Origin: an uncultured Allomuricauda sp.
GTDB lineage: Bacteria; Bacteroidota; Bacteroidia; Flavobacteriales; Flavobacteriaceae
DNA length: 64,000 nt
Direction: 5' to 3'
Assembly: GCF_947501165.1 (NCBI RefSeq)
Contig: NZ_CANMUU010000001.1
Coordinates: 1,178,001 to 1,242,000 of the forward strand
In this document: positions 50,880 through 59,692 of the stretch, piece by piece
Layout: every line of letters begins with the position of its first letter
How positions within the stretch are numbered: position 1 is the first letter of the stretch
Notes under the pieces: model-generated
What the model was told of the DNA's origin: nothing
Database searches by the model: none
What the model saw: the letters and a program-made list of their open reading frames with translations, nothing else
Position numbers and translations under genes: made by a program

Positions 50880-52064
50880 TTAGTTAATACCTACGGTCCA
50901 CCCTGAACCCCAAGTAACGACATCAGTACCCGTACCGTTTCCAATACCAGTTACCAAATCTCCTTCGGCAACACCTCCATCAATAGAGGTATTACTGTTA
51001 ACATTGGTAAAAGTCACATCTGTAAAAGTAAGCGTATCATCCGTAATATTTTGAGAAGTAGGAGTAGCTGCTTCATCATCATCGACAGAAATACCCGTAT
51101 CTTTTCCTATAACTTCAACATTCGAAAAAGTTCCTTGAGTTCCAGCTCGTAATAAAAACCCTCTAGTGCTGTCTCCAGCACTTAAGCTTTCAATCGTTAC
51201 ATTGCTAACCGTTGGATTTGAAAAAGTACCTGTGGCGTTAGTAAAATCTGTATTGAAACCATCGCATTCAAAAGATTCGTCTCCAATACCATCACCTTGA
51301 AGCACATAAGCATCAGTTATTGTTCCAGAGTAACCCTCAGTCCAATCTATGGAATCATCTTGAGCATTTACCACTGCTATATGACTTGCATTTACTGTAC
51401 CGCCAAAAAATTCAACCCCATCATCAGCTCCTTCAAAAGCTTGAATGAAGTCAACCGTTGTTCCGTTACCTACACCATAAAAAGAGAAACCGTTATTCTC
51501 TGACTGTCCATCAGCTGCTCCCCCTGAGTATTCTACACGTACGTAACGGAGAATACCGGAATTGTCATCTGCAACATTTCCGCCATATGGTAGATTTCCA
51601 ATTTCAGAAGTGGAAGTTGCTGTGCCAGTAACGGAGTTTAATGGAGCTCTTCCCAAAAGGATAAGGCCTCCCCAATCACCTGCTGAAGGATTGCTAGAAC
51701 CAGAAGTAAAAACAATTGGGTTTGCAGATGTTCCATCAGCAATGATTTGTGCTCCTTGAGAAATCGCCAAGTAAACACTAGTTCCTGCCGCCTGGGCTCT
51801 TATCGTAGTTCCTGCTGGAATAGTAATTGTTGTACCGCTTGCCATAATGGTAGCACCAGAAAGGATATAGTCCAAATCTGGATCCAGAGTTAAATCTTCT
51901 GTATATACACCGCTGAGACGTACCTCAGTATCTGGATCTACAGAAGGGTTAGTTGTGTTATTCGTAATACTGTTATCATTTATAATGATATCAGCGGTAT
52001 CGTCGCTTTCACAAGCAATGAACAAAGCTGCGGCTATACCTAAAAATAAAAAATTGTTTTTCAT
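50880..52064 (-). CDS. Beta-helix surface lipoprotein next to a TonB receptor
   Basis: 394 residues. Lipoprotein signal (LFIAC, Cys18) followed by ESDDTAD, a likely acidic surface-export signal. The rest is low-complexity beta-strand repeat, rich in Gly, Ser, Thr, Asn and Asp: LSGATIMASGTTITIPAGTTI, FTSGSSNPSAGDWGGLILLG, LRYVRVEYSGGAADG, as in right-handed beta-helix proteins. It begins 22 nt after the TonB receptor gene and shares its terminator, so it may play the role of a substrate-capturing lid or binding partner. No SusD similarity. Function unknown. Confidence 0.75.
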   Translation of the reverse strand: MKNNFLFLGIAAALFIACESDDTADIIINDNSITNNTTNPSVDPDTEVRLSGVYTEDLTLDPDLDYILSGATIMASGTTITIPAGTTIRAQAAGTSVYLAISQGAQIIADGTSANPIVFTSGSSNPSAGDWGGLILLGRAPLNSVTGTATSTSEIGNLPYGGNVADDNSGILRYVRVEYSGGAADGQSENNGFSFYGVGNGTTVDFIQAFEGADDGVEFFGGTVNASHIAVVNAQDDSIDWTEGYSGTITDAYVLQGDGIGDESFECDGFNTDFTNATGTFSNPTVSNVTIESLSAGDSTRGFLLRAGTQGTFSNVEVIGKDTGISVDDDEAATPTSQNITDDTLTFTDVTFTNVNSNTSIDGGVAEGDLVTGIGNGTGTDVVTWGSGWTVGIN

Positions 52065-52086
52065 TTGTTCGAGTTTAAAAAAAGAA

Positions 52087-54915
52087 TTAAAATTTATATT
52101 TGAGGGTTAGCCCAACGTTAACCCCAAGGTTATACTCTCTAATAACAATATCCCCACTTCCGGTTCCTTCTCGGGTCAATGTGATATCTGGATTCAATAA
52201 GTTTCTGGCACTTAAATTGGCTTCAAAATGTTCGCCAATGGGATTTCTCCACACAAAATTTAATGTAGGAACAGCGTTTTCTACAATGTTACCCAATGAT
52301 CCGGCTCCTAGAGCGAAAATCCTATCTGAAAAATAGGAGAAGACTAAAGTGGCTTTTGGCGCATAATTTTCAAAAACTGGACTGTAGTTTATATCTGCAT
52401 TAATGATGAATGGTGATGCGCCTTCCAATTGGTCAGAATCTCGGTCAAAAGAGGTGCCAAACGTATTATTTGTGTCTGGTCCAGCAGGGATGGCCTTCAA
52501 ATCCTGATTGGTATAGGTGTATGCTGCATTCAAACCAAATGAAAGCAATGCGTTTTCCTCCGCATCAGTGATGAGGTTTTTTCTTAGTTCAAGTTCAACC
52601 CCATAAGCTTCTGCTCTGTCTCCCGTTCTAAAGAAGCGTTGGGTTCCGGTTGCGTCTGCTGCTATTACCCGGTTTACAGGATCCTGAATTAATTTTCCAA
52701 AGGCCGCTAGGGAAATAATTTCACCTCGTTCCAAGAACCACTCATATTTGACATCAAAGTTGTAGATGTCCGAAAAGTTAACACCCGAACCATCTTTTCC
52801 ACCAAATAAATCAGGATTACCTCCAACCCTTTGGGTAACACCTTCATAAACAAAAGGTGCTGTTTCTTTAAATTCCGGAAAAGAAACGGTATTACTAAAA
52901 GATGCTCTTAAGTTCGAATTCTCAGTAAGCGCATAGCGCATATTTAAACTTGGGAGAAAAAGATTTTCATAGACATCTCTGAAACCTGGGTCGTCCGGTG
53001 GAAGATTGATTACGTCATAAACGATTTCTTGACTAACGGATTCTGCTCTTAGCCCCGGTATAATTGTGATTTTATCACTTAGTTTTAAATCCAACGCCAC
53101 ATAACCGGCATGAATATCTAGATTTCCTTTATATGTATTGTCCGGTAGTCCTGGTCTGTTGACAGAGCCAATTTCATTGTTGATTGGGTTAAGGTTTCTT
53201 ATTTCGAACAGTGCTCCTTCTCTACCTGTTAAACTGCTGTTTTCAATTGTAAAAAAGGAATCTAGGTTATTCACATCCGGTATAGGGGTTGTCCTGTCGA
53301 ATATGCGATATCCATATCGAATACTATTGAACCTTCTTTCTTTTCTTCTGCCGTTATAACCAAAATTGATATTGACCTTCTCGGAAAGTTTGTGGGATAA
53401 ATTTACGTAGCTGTTCAATTCATCATCCTCTATACTTTGAAAGAATCTTTGATTTTCAAAAGCTGTATTTGTGAAGAATACTGGGTTGGTATCGGGATCA
53501 TCATCCAAACTCAATTGATAATTCTCTATAGTGAATCGCTTTCTATCGGGCTCATCTGAGAATACCTTGTTAAAACCTATTCCCCAATCCAAGGACCATT
53601 TTTCTTCAAAAACATGTTGACCGGTCAATTGATTCACAAAAATCATATCTTGATTAAATTGTGTGTTCTGAATGAAGAATCCATCATCTGAGGTTATACC
53701 ATCTCGATTGAAACCATTTCCATCAACACCATAGAATCCAACAGCATCTGTAGAATTGTTTACAAAAAGGGAACTGAACTTTACCTTGTGGTCGTTGTCT
53801 ATACGATAGGTTATATTTCCTAAAATGGTTGTGGCCGTCTTGTAGGCAAACTCTCGGACGTTGGGGAAATCAAATTTTAAAACGTTGGTAAAATCCCTTG
53901 CAGGACCTTCCCAGAGCTCATAACCATTATTGAAACTAGCCGCGCCAAAAAAGCTTAATCTTGATTTGTCTTCATTGAAATTGAACGAATAGCCACCTTC
54001 AATTGCCCCAGAAAAATTGATGGGACTCCAAGCATCTTGAGGATCAACTCCATGTGATAGAATTATGGCAAATGGGTCGTTATCATAGCGATTATAGAAT
54101 CCAAAGTTGCTTGGTCCTTCACTACGCACAAAATCTTCTCCAGTGGCATTAGTATTTATTCCTGAGCCTAGTGAAATTTCTAAGTACCCATCACCAGTGT
54201 ACTCTTTGGAATCTATGTTGACATTTCCTGCAGAAAAGTCCCCATAAAATTTTGCACTATAAGCTTTACTTACCGATACATTTTCTATTATGCTAGAAGC
54301 AAAAAGATCTAGGTTAATATTCTTTTTATTTACATCATTGGACGGAAGGGAAAGACCATTCATTGTAGTGTTTTGATAACGATCTCCCAACCCTCTGACG
54401 TAGACGTTACTAGAACCTTGTTGCTTGGAAATACCGGAGATTTGGGCTACGGCTGCGGCAGCATCATCTATACCTTTTAATGTAAGTGCTTCTGCACTTA
54501 TGGCCTCTTGCATGACCAAGGCATTTTTTTGCTGAAGTAAAAGTGCTACTTCGGAGTCCTTTTGAGCCGATGTTGTAACTACTACTTCATCCAATCCAAA
54601 ACTACTTGCACCCAAACTTGCATTGATTTCAGTTACTTTTCCTGACTCTACAACAACATTGGGGATTTCTAGCGTTTCATATCCTAAAAAACTTATCACC
54701 AAAATGTAATTCCCAGTGTCCACCCCTTCAATAGCAAAAAGTCCGTCAAAATCCGAAGTAGTCCCTTGAGTTGTTCCTTTTATTAATACATTGGCAAATG
54801 CCAGAGGCTCGTTATTCAACTCTTTGTCAGTTAATTTTCCGACAATTGTTCCTGAGTCTTGGGAATGCAGGCCATAACACAAAAAGGTAAACAACAGTAT
54901 CAGATATGTTCTCAT
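52087..54915 (-). CDS. TonB-dependent receptor with CarboxypepD_reg domain
   Basis: 942 residues from ATG 54915. Signal peptide (about 1-19, GLHSQ), N-terminal CarboxypepD_reg-like domain (about 22-105, IVGKLTDKELNNEPLAFANV; GYETLEIPNV), plug domain (about 125-235, with QGSSNVYVRGLGDRYQNTTMNG), then a large 22-strand-type barrel ending in the aromatic LTLKYKF. It imports a substrate too large for porins using TonB energy. The neighbouring beta-helix lipoprotein and divergent phosphate-type two-component system hint at a phosphorus-related substrate; this is inference. Confidence 0.92.
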   Translation of the reverse strand: MRTYLILLFTFLCYGLHSQDSGTIVGKLTDKELNNEPLAFANVLIKGTTQGTTSDFDGLFAIEGVDTGNYILVISFLGYETLEIPNVVVESGKVTEINASLGASSFGLDEVVVTTSAQKDSEVALLLQQKNALVMQEAISAEALTLKGIDDAAAAVAQISGISKQQGSSNVYVRGLGDRYQNTTMNGLSLPSNDVNKKNINLDLFASSIIENVSVSKAYSAKFYGDFSAGNVNIDSKEYTGDGYLEISLGSGINTNATGEDFVRSEGPSNFGFYNRYDNDPFAIILSHGVDPQDAWSPINFSGAIEGGYSFNFNEDKSRLSFFGAASFNNGYELWEGPARDFTNVLKFDFPNVREFAYKTATTILGNITYRIDNDHKVKFSSLFVNNSTDAVGFYGVDGNGFNRDGITSDDGFFIQNTQFNQDMIFVNQLTGQHVFEEKWSLDWGIGFNKVFSDEPDRKRFTIENYQLSLDDDPDTNPVFFTNTAFENQRFFQSIEDDELNSYVNLSHKLSEKVNINFGYNGRRKERRFNSIRYGYRIFDRTTPIPDVNNLDSFFTIENSSLTGREGALFEIRNLNPINNEIGSVNRPGLPDNTYKGNLDIHAGYVALDLKLSDKITIIPGLRAESVSQEIVYDVINLPPDDPGFRDVYENLFLPSLNMRYALTENSNLRASFSNTVSFPEFKETAPFVYEGVTQRVGGNPDLFGGKDGSGVNFSDIYNFDVKYEWFLERGEIISLAAFGKLIQDPVNRVIAADATGTQRFFRTGDRAEAYGVELELRKNLITDAEENALLSFGLNAAYTYTNQDLKAIPAGPDTNNTFGTSFDRDSDQLEGASPFIINADINYSPVFENYAPKATLVFSYFSDRIFALGAGSLGNIVENAVPTLNFVWRNPIGEHFEANLSARNLLNPDITLTREGTGSGDIVIREYNLGVNVGLTLKYKF

Positions 54916-54973
54916 CAGTAGTTTTGCTTGGATTATAATTCGGGGCAAAGAACGCGACGTGCTGTAAAAGCTA

Positions 54974-55022
54974 TGTTAGTCACCTGTTAAGTGTTTATTG
55001 AAAAAATGTTACAATAAGGTTA
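54974..55022. promoter_or_regulatory. Array of TGTTA repeats in 11-bp phase (Pho-box-like)
   Basis: TGTTA begins at 54974, 54985 and 55007, with GGTTA at 55018: three matches and one near-match on one 11-bp grid (54996 is degenerate, TATTG). A fifth TGTTA at 55037 is off the grid. PhoB/OmpR-family sites are typically direct repeats with 11-bp period. The array lies between the divergent TonB receptor and phoB-like genes. Confidence 0.5.
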
Positions 55023-55069
55023 TGACATTAAATGAATGTTAAGCATTTATCGAGTTGTCGTATTATATT

Positions 55070-55077
55070 TACATTTG
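55070..55077 (+). promoter_or_regulatory. Predicted -7 box (TACATTTG) of the phoB-like gene
   Basis: Exact TAnnTTTG match 27 nt before ATG 55105. Confidence 0.5.
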
Positions 55078-55104
55078 GGTGTTACTAACTAATTATGCCA
55101 TCCC

Positions 55105-55791
55105 ATGAAAACAAAGGATATCAAAATACTATTAGTGGACGATGAACCGGATATCTTGGAAATTGTGAGTTACAACTTATCTGCCGAGGGGTACGAAGTC
55201 TTCACGGCCAAGAACGGTGCTGAAGGTGTTGCCAAGGCAAAAAAGAAAAATCCGCACCTTATTATTTTAGATGTTATGATGCCCGAGATGGATGGGATTG
55301 AAGCTTGTGAAGTTCTTAGGAATACTCCGGGCTTGGAGAATACCATAATCACTTTTTTAACTGCAAGAGGGGAAGACTATTCCCAAGTTGCCGGCTTTGA
55401 TGCAGGAGCGGACGATTATATAACCAAGCCAATCAAACCAAAAGTGTTGGTAAGTAAAGTGAAAGCCCTGTTACGAAGACTAAAGGACGAAAAACAAGAG
55501 ATTGAAGACATCGTCAAAGTGGGTAACATTGTAATCAACAGGGAAGAATATAAAATTGTAAACGATGGTAAGGAAATAGTCCTGCCCCGAAAAGAATTTG
55601 AACTCCTTTCCTTGCTAACATCAAAACCCAGTAAGGTTTTTAAACGAGAGGTTATCCTTGACAAAGTATGGGGCAATGAAGTGGTGGTTGGAGGAAGAAC
55701 CATAGATGTACACATCAGAAAATTGCGCGAGAAGATTGGAGACCATCACTTTAAAACGGTAAAGGGTGTAGGCTATAAGTTTGTCTTGTAA
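55105..55791 (+). CDS. OmpR/PhoB-family response regulator
   Basis: 228 residues. Receiver domain 6-125: acidic residues D12-D13, phospho-acceptor D56 (IILDVMMPEMDG), T86, K108. C-terminal winged helix DNA-binding domain (about 135-226): LPRKEFELLSLLTSKPSKVFKREVIL and VDVHIRKLREKIG. Most similar in layout to PhoB-type regulators of Bacteroidota. It overlaps the kinase gene by 1 nt (TAATG), a translationally coupled cognate pair. Phosphate control is an inference. Confidence 0.92.
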   Translation: MKTKDIKILLVDDEPDILEIVSYNLSAEGYEVFTAKNGAEGVAKAKKKNPHLIILDVMMPEMDGIEACEVLRNTPGLENTIITFLTARGEDYSQVAGFDAGADDYITKPIKPKVLVSKVKALLRRLKDEKQEIEDIVKVGNIVINREEYKIVNDGKEIVLPRKEFELLSLLTSKPSKVFKREVILDKVWGNEVVVGGRTIDVHIRKLREKIGDHHFKTVKGVGYKFVL

Positions 55792-56846
55792 TGGCCATCC
55801 AAACTAGGAAATCCTATAAGTTTGCTTTACGTTCTTCCTTGGTAATCACTCTGATTACTACCTTATTTTTTGCGGTTACAATGGCTTTTATGGAAGAATT
55901 GAACCTATTTCTACTTGCGTTACTGTTTGTAGGTTCGTTCGTTGTTTCATTTATTGTATTGCAAGTTCGGGTGGAACGCTTCATTTATAGAAGAATCAAA
56001 AAGATATACGACGATGTTTCTCTTTTGGAATCCTCTACGTTTTCTTCCAAACCTGTCACCACAGACATGAAGACCCTGACCGAAGAAATTGAAAAATTTG
56101 CGGAGGACAAAAAGATTGAGATTGATACACTGAAAATTCAAGAAGAATATCGAAAAGACTTTCTGGGGAACGTATCACACGAACTGAAAACTCCTCTATT
56201 TACGGTACAAGGTTATATACTTACCCTGCTAGATGGGGCAATCAATGATAAAAAAGTTCGCGAAAAGTATTTGGCTAGGGCAAATAAAGGAGTAGAACGA
56301 TTGATTTATATAGTTCGTGACCTTGATTTAATTACCAAGCTTGAAGTTGGGGGACTTAAGCTTGAGAAGGAAGATTTTGACATTATTGAACTTATTCAAA
56401 ATGTGTTTGACTTATTGGAAATGAAGGCAGCGGATAAAGAAATTACCCTCACTTTCGACATGGAATATCCGGAACCCATTTACGTAAAGGCGGATCGTGA
56501 AAAAATCCAACAGGTGATTAGTAACCTATTGGTTAATTCCATCAAATACGGTCATCCAAAGGGTACCACTGAAGTAAGTGTTGAAAACCTTATTAAAAAC
56601 AAAGTTATTGTTCGTGTAACCGATAATGGCGAAGGAATTCCCAAAAAACATGTTCCCCGCCTATTTGAACGCTTTTATCGCGTGGACCAAAGTGGAAGCC
56701 GTAAAGAAGGAGGTTCCGGTTTGGGGCTTTCCATTGTAAAGCATATTATTGAAGCCCACGACGAAAAAATCTACGTAGAAAGTGAGGAAGGTGTGGGCTC
56801 GGAATTTTCTTTTACTTTAGAAAAGACCTCGAACAATTCCGGATAA
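55791..56846 (+). CDS. PhoR-like sensor histidine kinase
   Basis: 351 residues. Two adjacent membrane segments (about 14-34 and 38-58) with almost no periplasmic loop, a short linker with a coiled region, HisKA with phospho-acceptor H130 (LGNVSHELKTPLFTVQGY), then HATPase_c (NLLVNSIKYGHP; DNGEGIP; GSGLGLSIVKHI). Lack of a sensing loop is typical of PhoR, which depends on the Pst/PhoU complex. It is co-translated with the regulator. Its 3' end overlaps the convergent glycosyltransferase gene by 76 bp. Confidence 0.92.
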   Translation: MAIQTRKSYKFALRSSLVITLITTLFFAVTMAFMEELNLFLLALLFVGSFVVSFIVLQVRVERFIYRRIKKIYDDVSLLESSTFSSKPVTTDMKTLTEEIEKFAEDKKIEIDTLKIQEEYRKDFLGNVSHELKTPLFTVQGYILTLLDGAINDKKVREKYLARANKGVERLIYIVRDLDLITKLEVGGLKLEKEDFDIIELIQNVFDLLEMKAADKEITLTFDMEYPEPIYVKADREKIQQVISNLLVNSIKYGHPKGTTEVSVENLIKNKVIVRVTDNGEGIPKKHVPRLFERFYRVDQSGSRKEGGSGLGLSIVKHIIEAHDEKIYVESEEGVGSEFSFTLEKTSNNSG

Positions 56847-57883
56847 TCAATATCCGATTCAAATTGGGTCAACCCTTTAAAGGAGTCGGTGCTATCCAAC
56901 TGTTCCATAGTAAAATCATCCTGCTTACAATAGGGCACTAGCCCTTGTTTTTGCATTCGTTTCGCCAAATACTCCTGCTCATATTGACCCGGGGTTGGGA
57001 TAAAAAACGCCTTCTTTTCCAACTTAGCCAAATCCATTACTGTGGTGTATCCGGAACGACAAAGGATTAATTCACTCTGATTTATGGAACTCTCAAGTGC
57101 TTTGGATTTCATGAAATTATAAAGGTCCAAGGTATATGTCTTATGCTTTATGGTCCTATGGGTTTGTTCCTTCTCTATTTTGCCCCTAACGAATAGAATT
57201 TTTCCCGCAAAACTATTCAGTTCAAGTAATAGCTTTTCTTCCAGCAAGGTGCGCTGCGGCTCCGGTCCAGATAATAAAACCATTAAATCGAAGGAAGTTT
57301 CATTTTGATGCTTTTCAAACCTGCTTAATGGCCCTAGATACTTGACATTTATCTTCTTCTTTTTTAAATGGCCCAGTTTTCCTGTCAAATTAGGTTTCCC
57401 TTCAACATCGGGCACCCAACAAGCGTTAAACTTCTTTATAATATTTTGATGCACTTTAGAACTCATCCAAGTGGTATTTCCAGAAAGCACATTCAACTGA
57501 TGGGTAATGAAAACGCAGGGCACTTTTTTATAATATACACCTAAGCGATTGTCAGAGATAATGCCGTCCAACTGATGCTCTTTTATCAATTTTTTAACCG
57601 CTTTCTTCTCTTTGGCTATGGCTTTTAGAACTTTTGGGGAGTCCCATAGCATCTTAATTTTAAAATTACGGCCTTTTTCAGCATAGCTGATTTTATAGGA
57701 GGGCAACTCAAAAGAAGGCAGGTTCGGAAACTCCTTTTGTAACAAAGACAGCGCTACTCCGTCTGAAGCTATATAAGGTTGATGGCCTTGCGCCAATAAT
57801 GCATTAATAATAGGGATGCAACGCGTAGAATGTCCAAGTCCCCAGTTGAGAGGAGCCACCAGGATGCGTTTGGAATTTTGCAT
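56771..57883 (-). CDS. MurG-like glycosyltransferase
   Basis: 370 residues from ATG 57883. GT-B-type: N-terminal ILVAPLNWGLGHSTRCIPII (glycine-rich loop), a C-terminal half with ELILCRSGYTTVMDLAKLEKKAFFIPTPGQYEQE, typical of the MurG/GT28 nucleotide-sugar-binding fold. It resembles a Bacteroidota MurG-like family of unknown acceptor (not the classical murG of the dcw cluster). The 76-bp convergent overlap with the kinase gene is large for this compact region. Probably acts at the membrane on a lipid or cell-surface glycan. Confidence 0.85.
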   Translation of the reverse strand: MQNSKRILVAPLNWGLGHSTRCIPIINALLAQGHQPYIASDGVALSLLQKEFPNLPSFELPSYKISYAEKGRNFKIKMLWDSPKVLKAIAKEKKAVKKLIKEHQLDGIISDNRLGVYYKKVPCVFITHQLNVLSGNTTWMSSKVHQNIIKKFNACWVPDVEGKPNLTGKLGHLKKKKINVKYLGPLSRFEKHQNETSFDLMVLLSGPEPQRTLLEEKLLLELNSFAGKILFVRGKIEKEQTHRTIKHKTYTLDLYNFMKSKALESSINQSELILCRSGYTTVMDLAKLEKKAFFIPTPGQYEQEYLAKRMQKQGLVPYCKQDDFTMEQLDSTDSFKGLTQFESDIDYPELFEVFSKVKENSEPTPSSLST

Positions 57884-57943
57884 AGGACAAAGAAACAAAA
57901 ACATCAAATCATTCTTGAAATCCGTAGTTTTACAAAATGTTAA

Positions 57944-58627
57944 ATGATTGCCTTGGGAAGTAAAAATAAATTAAAGCGATTTAAGGATAACGAGTCCTTT
58001 CCCAATGTTGTTCAACCCTCTAGGGATGAAGCTTTGAATGATTTTGAATGGAGAGGAAAATGGCGTGATTTCTTCAAAAATGACAATCCCATTGTTTTGG
58101 AACTGGGCTGTGGCAAAGGGGAATATTCCGTTGGATTGGCGAAAAGAAATCCAAATAAAAACTACTTGGGGATAGATATTAAGGGAGCTCGATTTTGGCG
58201 TGGGGCGAAATCCGCCTTGGAGATGGATTTATCCAATGTTGCCTTTTTGCGCACTCAAATTGAATTGGTCGACTCACTTTTTGCTGAGAATGAGGTCGAT
58301 GAAATTTGGATAACATTTCCTGACCCTCAGATTAAGTACAAACGTACCAAACATCGTTTGACAAATTCTATTTTCTTTAAGAAATATGAGCAGATATTAA
58401 AGCCGGGGGGATGTGTTCACTTGAAAACAGATAGCGAATTTCTACATGGCTATACCTTGGGACTTTTGCACGGTTTAGGTCATGAAGTAAGCTATGCCAA
58501 CCATGATGTATATAAAAATGAAGGTAGCCCAAGTGAGGTAATGGAAATACAAACATTCTATGAAAATCAATATCTTGAGAAAGGAAAACCCATAACCTAT
58601 CTTCAGTTTAGGTTTGCTGACTTATGA
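57944..58627 (+). CDS. trmB: tRNA (guanosine(46)-N7)-methyltransferase
   Basis: 227 residues. SAM-binding VLELGCGKGEYSVGLAKRNP near 50-69, then LGIDIKGARFWRGAKSA and the catalytic motif EIWITFPDPQIKYKRTKHRL (PDPW-like, at about 122-141). It methylates G46 of tRNAs at N7. The family often starts at GSKNK; ATG 57944 precedes it by three residues. The LysE gene overlaps its stop by 4 nt. Confidence 0.95.
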   Translation: MIALGSKNKLKRFKDNESFPNVVQPSRDEALNDFEWRGKWRDFFKNDNPIVLELGCGKGEYSVGLAKRNPNKNYLGIDIKGARFWRGAKSALEMDLSNVAFLRTQIELVDSLFAENEVDEIWITFPDPQIKYKRTKHRLTNSIFFKKYEQILKPGGCVHLKTDSEFLHGYTLGLLHGLGHEVSYANHDVYKNEGSPSEVMEIQTFYENQYLEKGKPITYLQFRFADL

Positions 58628-59250
58628 CACACTTATTTGTCCTTTTTTTGATTACTTTCTTGGCAGCTTTCGTGGCATCTGCCCCACCTGGGCTTTTGAA
58701 TGTCAATGCAGCTAAGACAAGTGTTGAGAAAGGAAAAGCCAATGGGGTGATTTTTGGTCTGGGTGTCGCGTTCATGGTCATGTGCCAAACCTATATTTCA
58801 GTTCGAATTGCCAAATATCTATCAAGGAACCCAGAGATAATAGGTATGCTTTTGAAGACTGCCGTGGTGGTTTTTGCGATACTGGCTATTTTTTTCTTTG
58901 TAAAAGGGAAAAAACAGAGTAATACCTCAAAAGAATTCGTCGAGGTAAAAAAGCGCAGTAGTTTTACCAAGGGCCTTTTTCTTGCGGCAATTAATGTGTT
59001 GACCATTCCCTACTACAGTGGTTTAAATACCTTGTTTCATAGCCAAGGATTTATGGATTACCAGGTGATTGATGAAGTTATCTTTATTTTGGCTGCTGGC
59101 ATGGGGACTTTTTTGGTTATGTACCTCTATGCTTTTTATTTTAATAAAATGGAACAAAAAACCAATCGTTTCTCAAAAAATTCAAACTATATTCTTAGTG
59201 CCTTAATGCTTGTCTTATTGATGATTACCCTGATGAAAATGTATTATTGA
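58624..59250 (+). CDS. LysE family amino-acid exporter
   Basis: 208 residues, about six membrane segments with the LysE/RhtB signature ASAPPGLLNVNAAKTSVEKGKANG near residues 17-36. Substrate cannot be predicted. It starts inside the last codon of trmB (ATGA), so co-expression is expected, and is followed 3 nt later by the alkyltransferase-like gene. Confidence 0.88.
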   Translation: MTHLFVLFLITFLAAFVASAPPGLLNVNAAKTSVEKGKANGVIFGLGVAFMVMCQTYISVRIAKYLSRNPEIIGMLLKTAVVVFAILAIFFFVKGKKQSNTSKEFVEVKKRSSFTKGLFLAAINVLTIPYYSGLNTLFHSQGFMDYQVIDEVIFILAAGMGTFLVMYLYAFYFNKMEQKTNRFSKNSNYILSALMLVLLMITLMKMYY

Positions 59251-59253
59251 ATA

Positions 59254-59580
59254 ATGGAAGAACCCAATTTTTTTGATAAGGTATATGAAGTGGCCAAGTT
59301 GATCCCTTACGGAAGGGTCACCTCATATGGAGCTATTGCTAAATATTTGGGTGCCGCTCGCAGTGCAAGAATGGTAGGTTGGGCCATGAACAATTCGTTA
59401 TCAAAAGATGTACCAGCACATCGTGTGGTAAATAGAGTAGGAGTATTGACAGGGAAACACCATTTTGATGGCACAAATTTGATGCAGCAACTTTTGGAGA
59501 ATGAGGGAATCAAAGTGGTTGATAATCAAATTGTGGATTTTCAAAAATACTTTTGGGATCCAGGGAAAGAACTGCAATAA
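59254..59580 (+). CDS. Alkyltransferase-like protein (ATL)
   Basis: 108 residues, the compact C-terminal MGMT domain only. The active-site PCHRV of O6-alkylguanine-DNA alkyltransferase is P54-A-H-R-V58 here, so the acceptor cysteine is alanine. The GRVTSYGAIA helix-turn-helix (about 20-29) and the arginine finger region (ARSARMVGWAM) are intact. ATL proteins bind alkylated bases and recruit nucleotide excision repair. Third gene of the trmB-lysE unit. Confidence 0.92.
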   Translation: MEEPNFFDKVYEVAKLIPYGRVTSYGAIAKYLGAARSARMVGWAMNNSLSKDVPAHRVVNRVGVLTGKHHFDGTNLMQQLLENEGIKVVDNQIVDFQKYFWDPGKELQ

Positions 59581-59643
59581 CCCAACCCTATCCCACCATC
59601 TTCATTTTCAATGGCCAGACTTCACAAAATGAAGCCATTGCCG

Positions 59644-59651
59644 TATCTTTG
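59644..59651 (+). promoter_or_regulatory. Predicted -7 box (TATCTTTG) of mrp-nfu
   Basis: Exact TAnnTTTG match 41 nt before ATG 59693. Confidence 0.5.
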
Positions 59652-59692
59652 TAATTTAGAATCAGTTTAAACGACTGCAAACAAAACAATTG

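Noticed and set aside
59254..59580. Possible active O6-methylguanine-DNA methyltransferase
   Set aside because: The acceptor Cys in PCHRV is Ala here, so an ATL protein rather than a repair enzyme.
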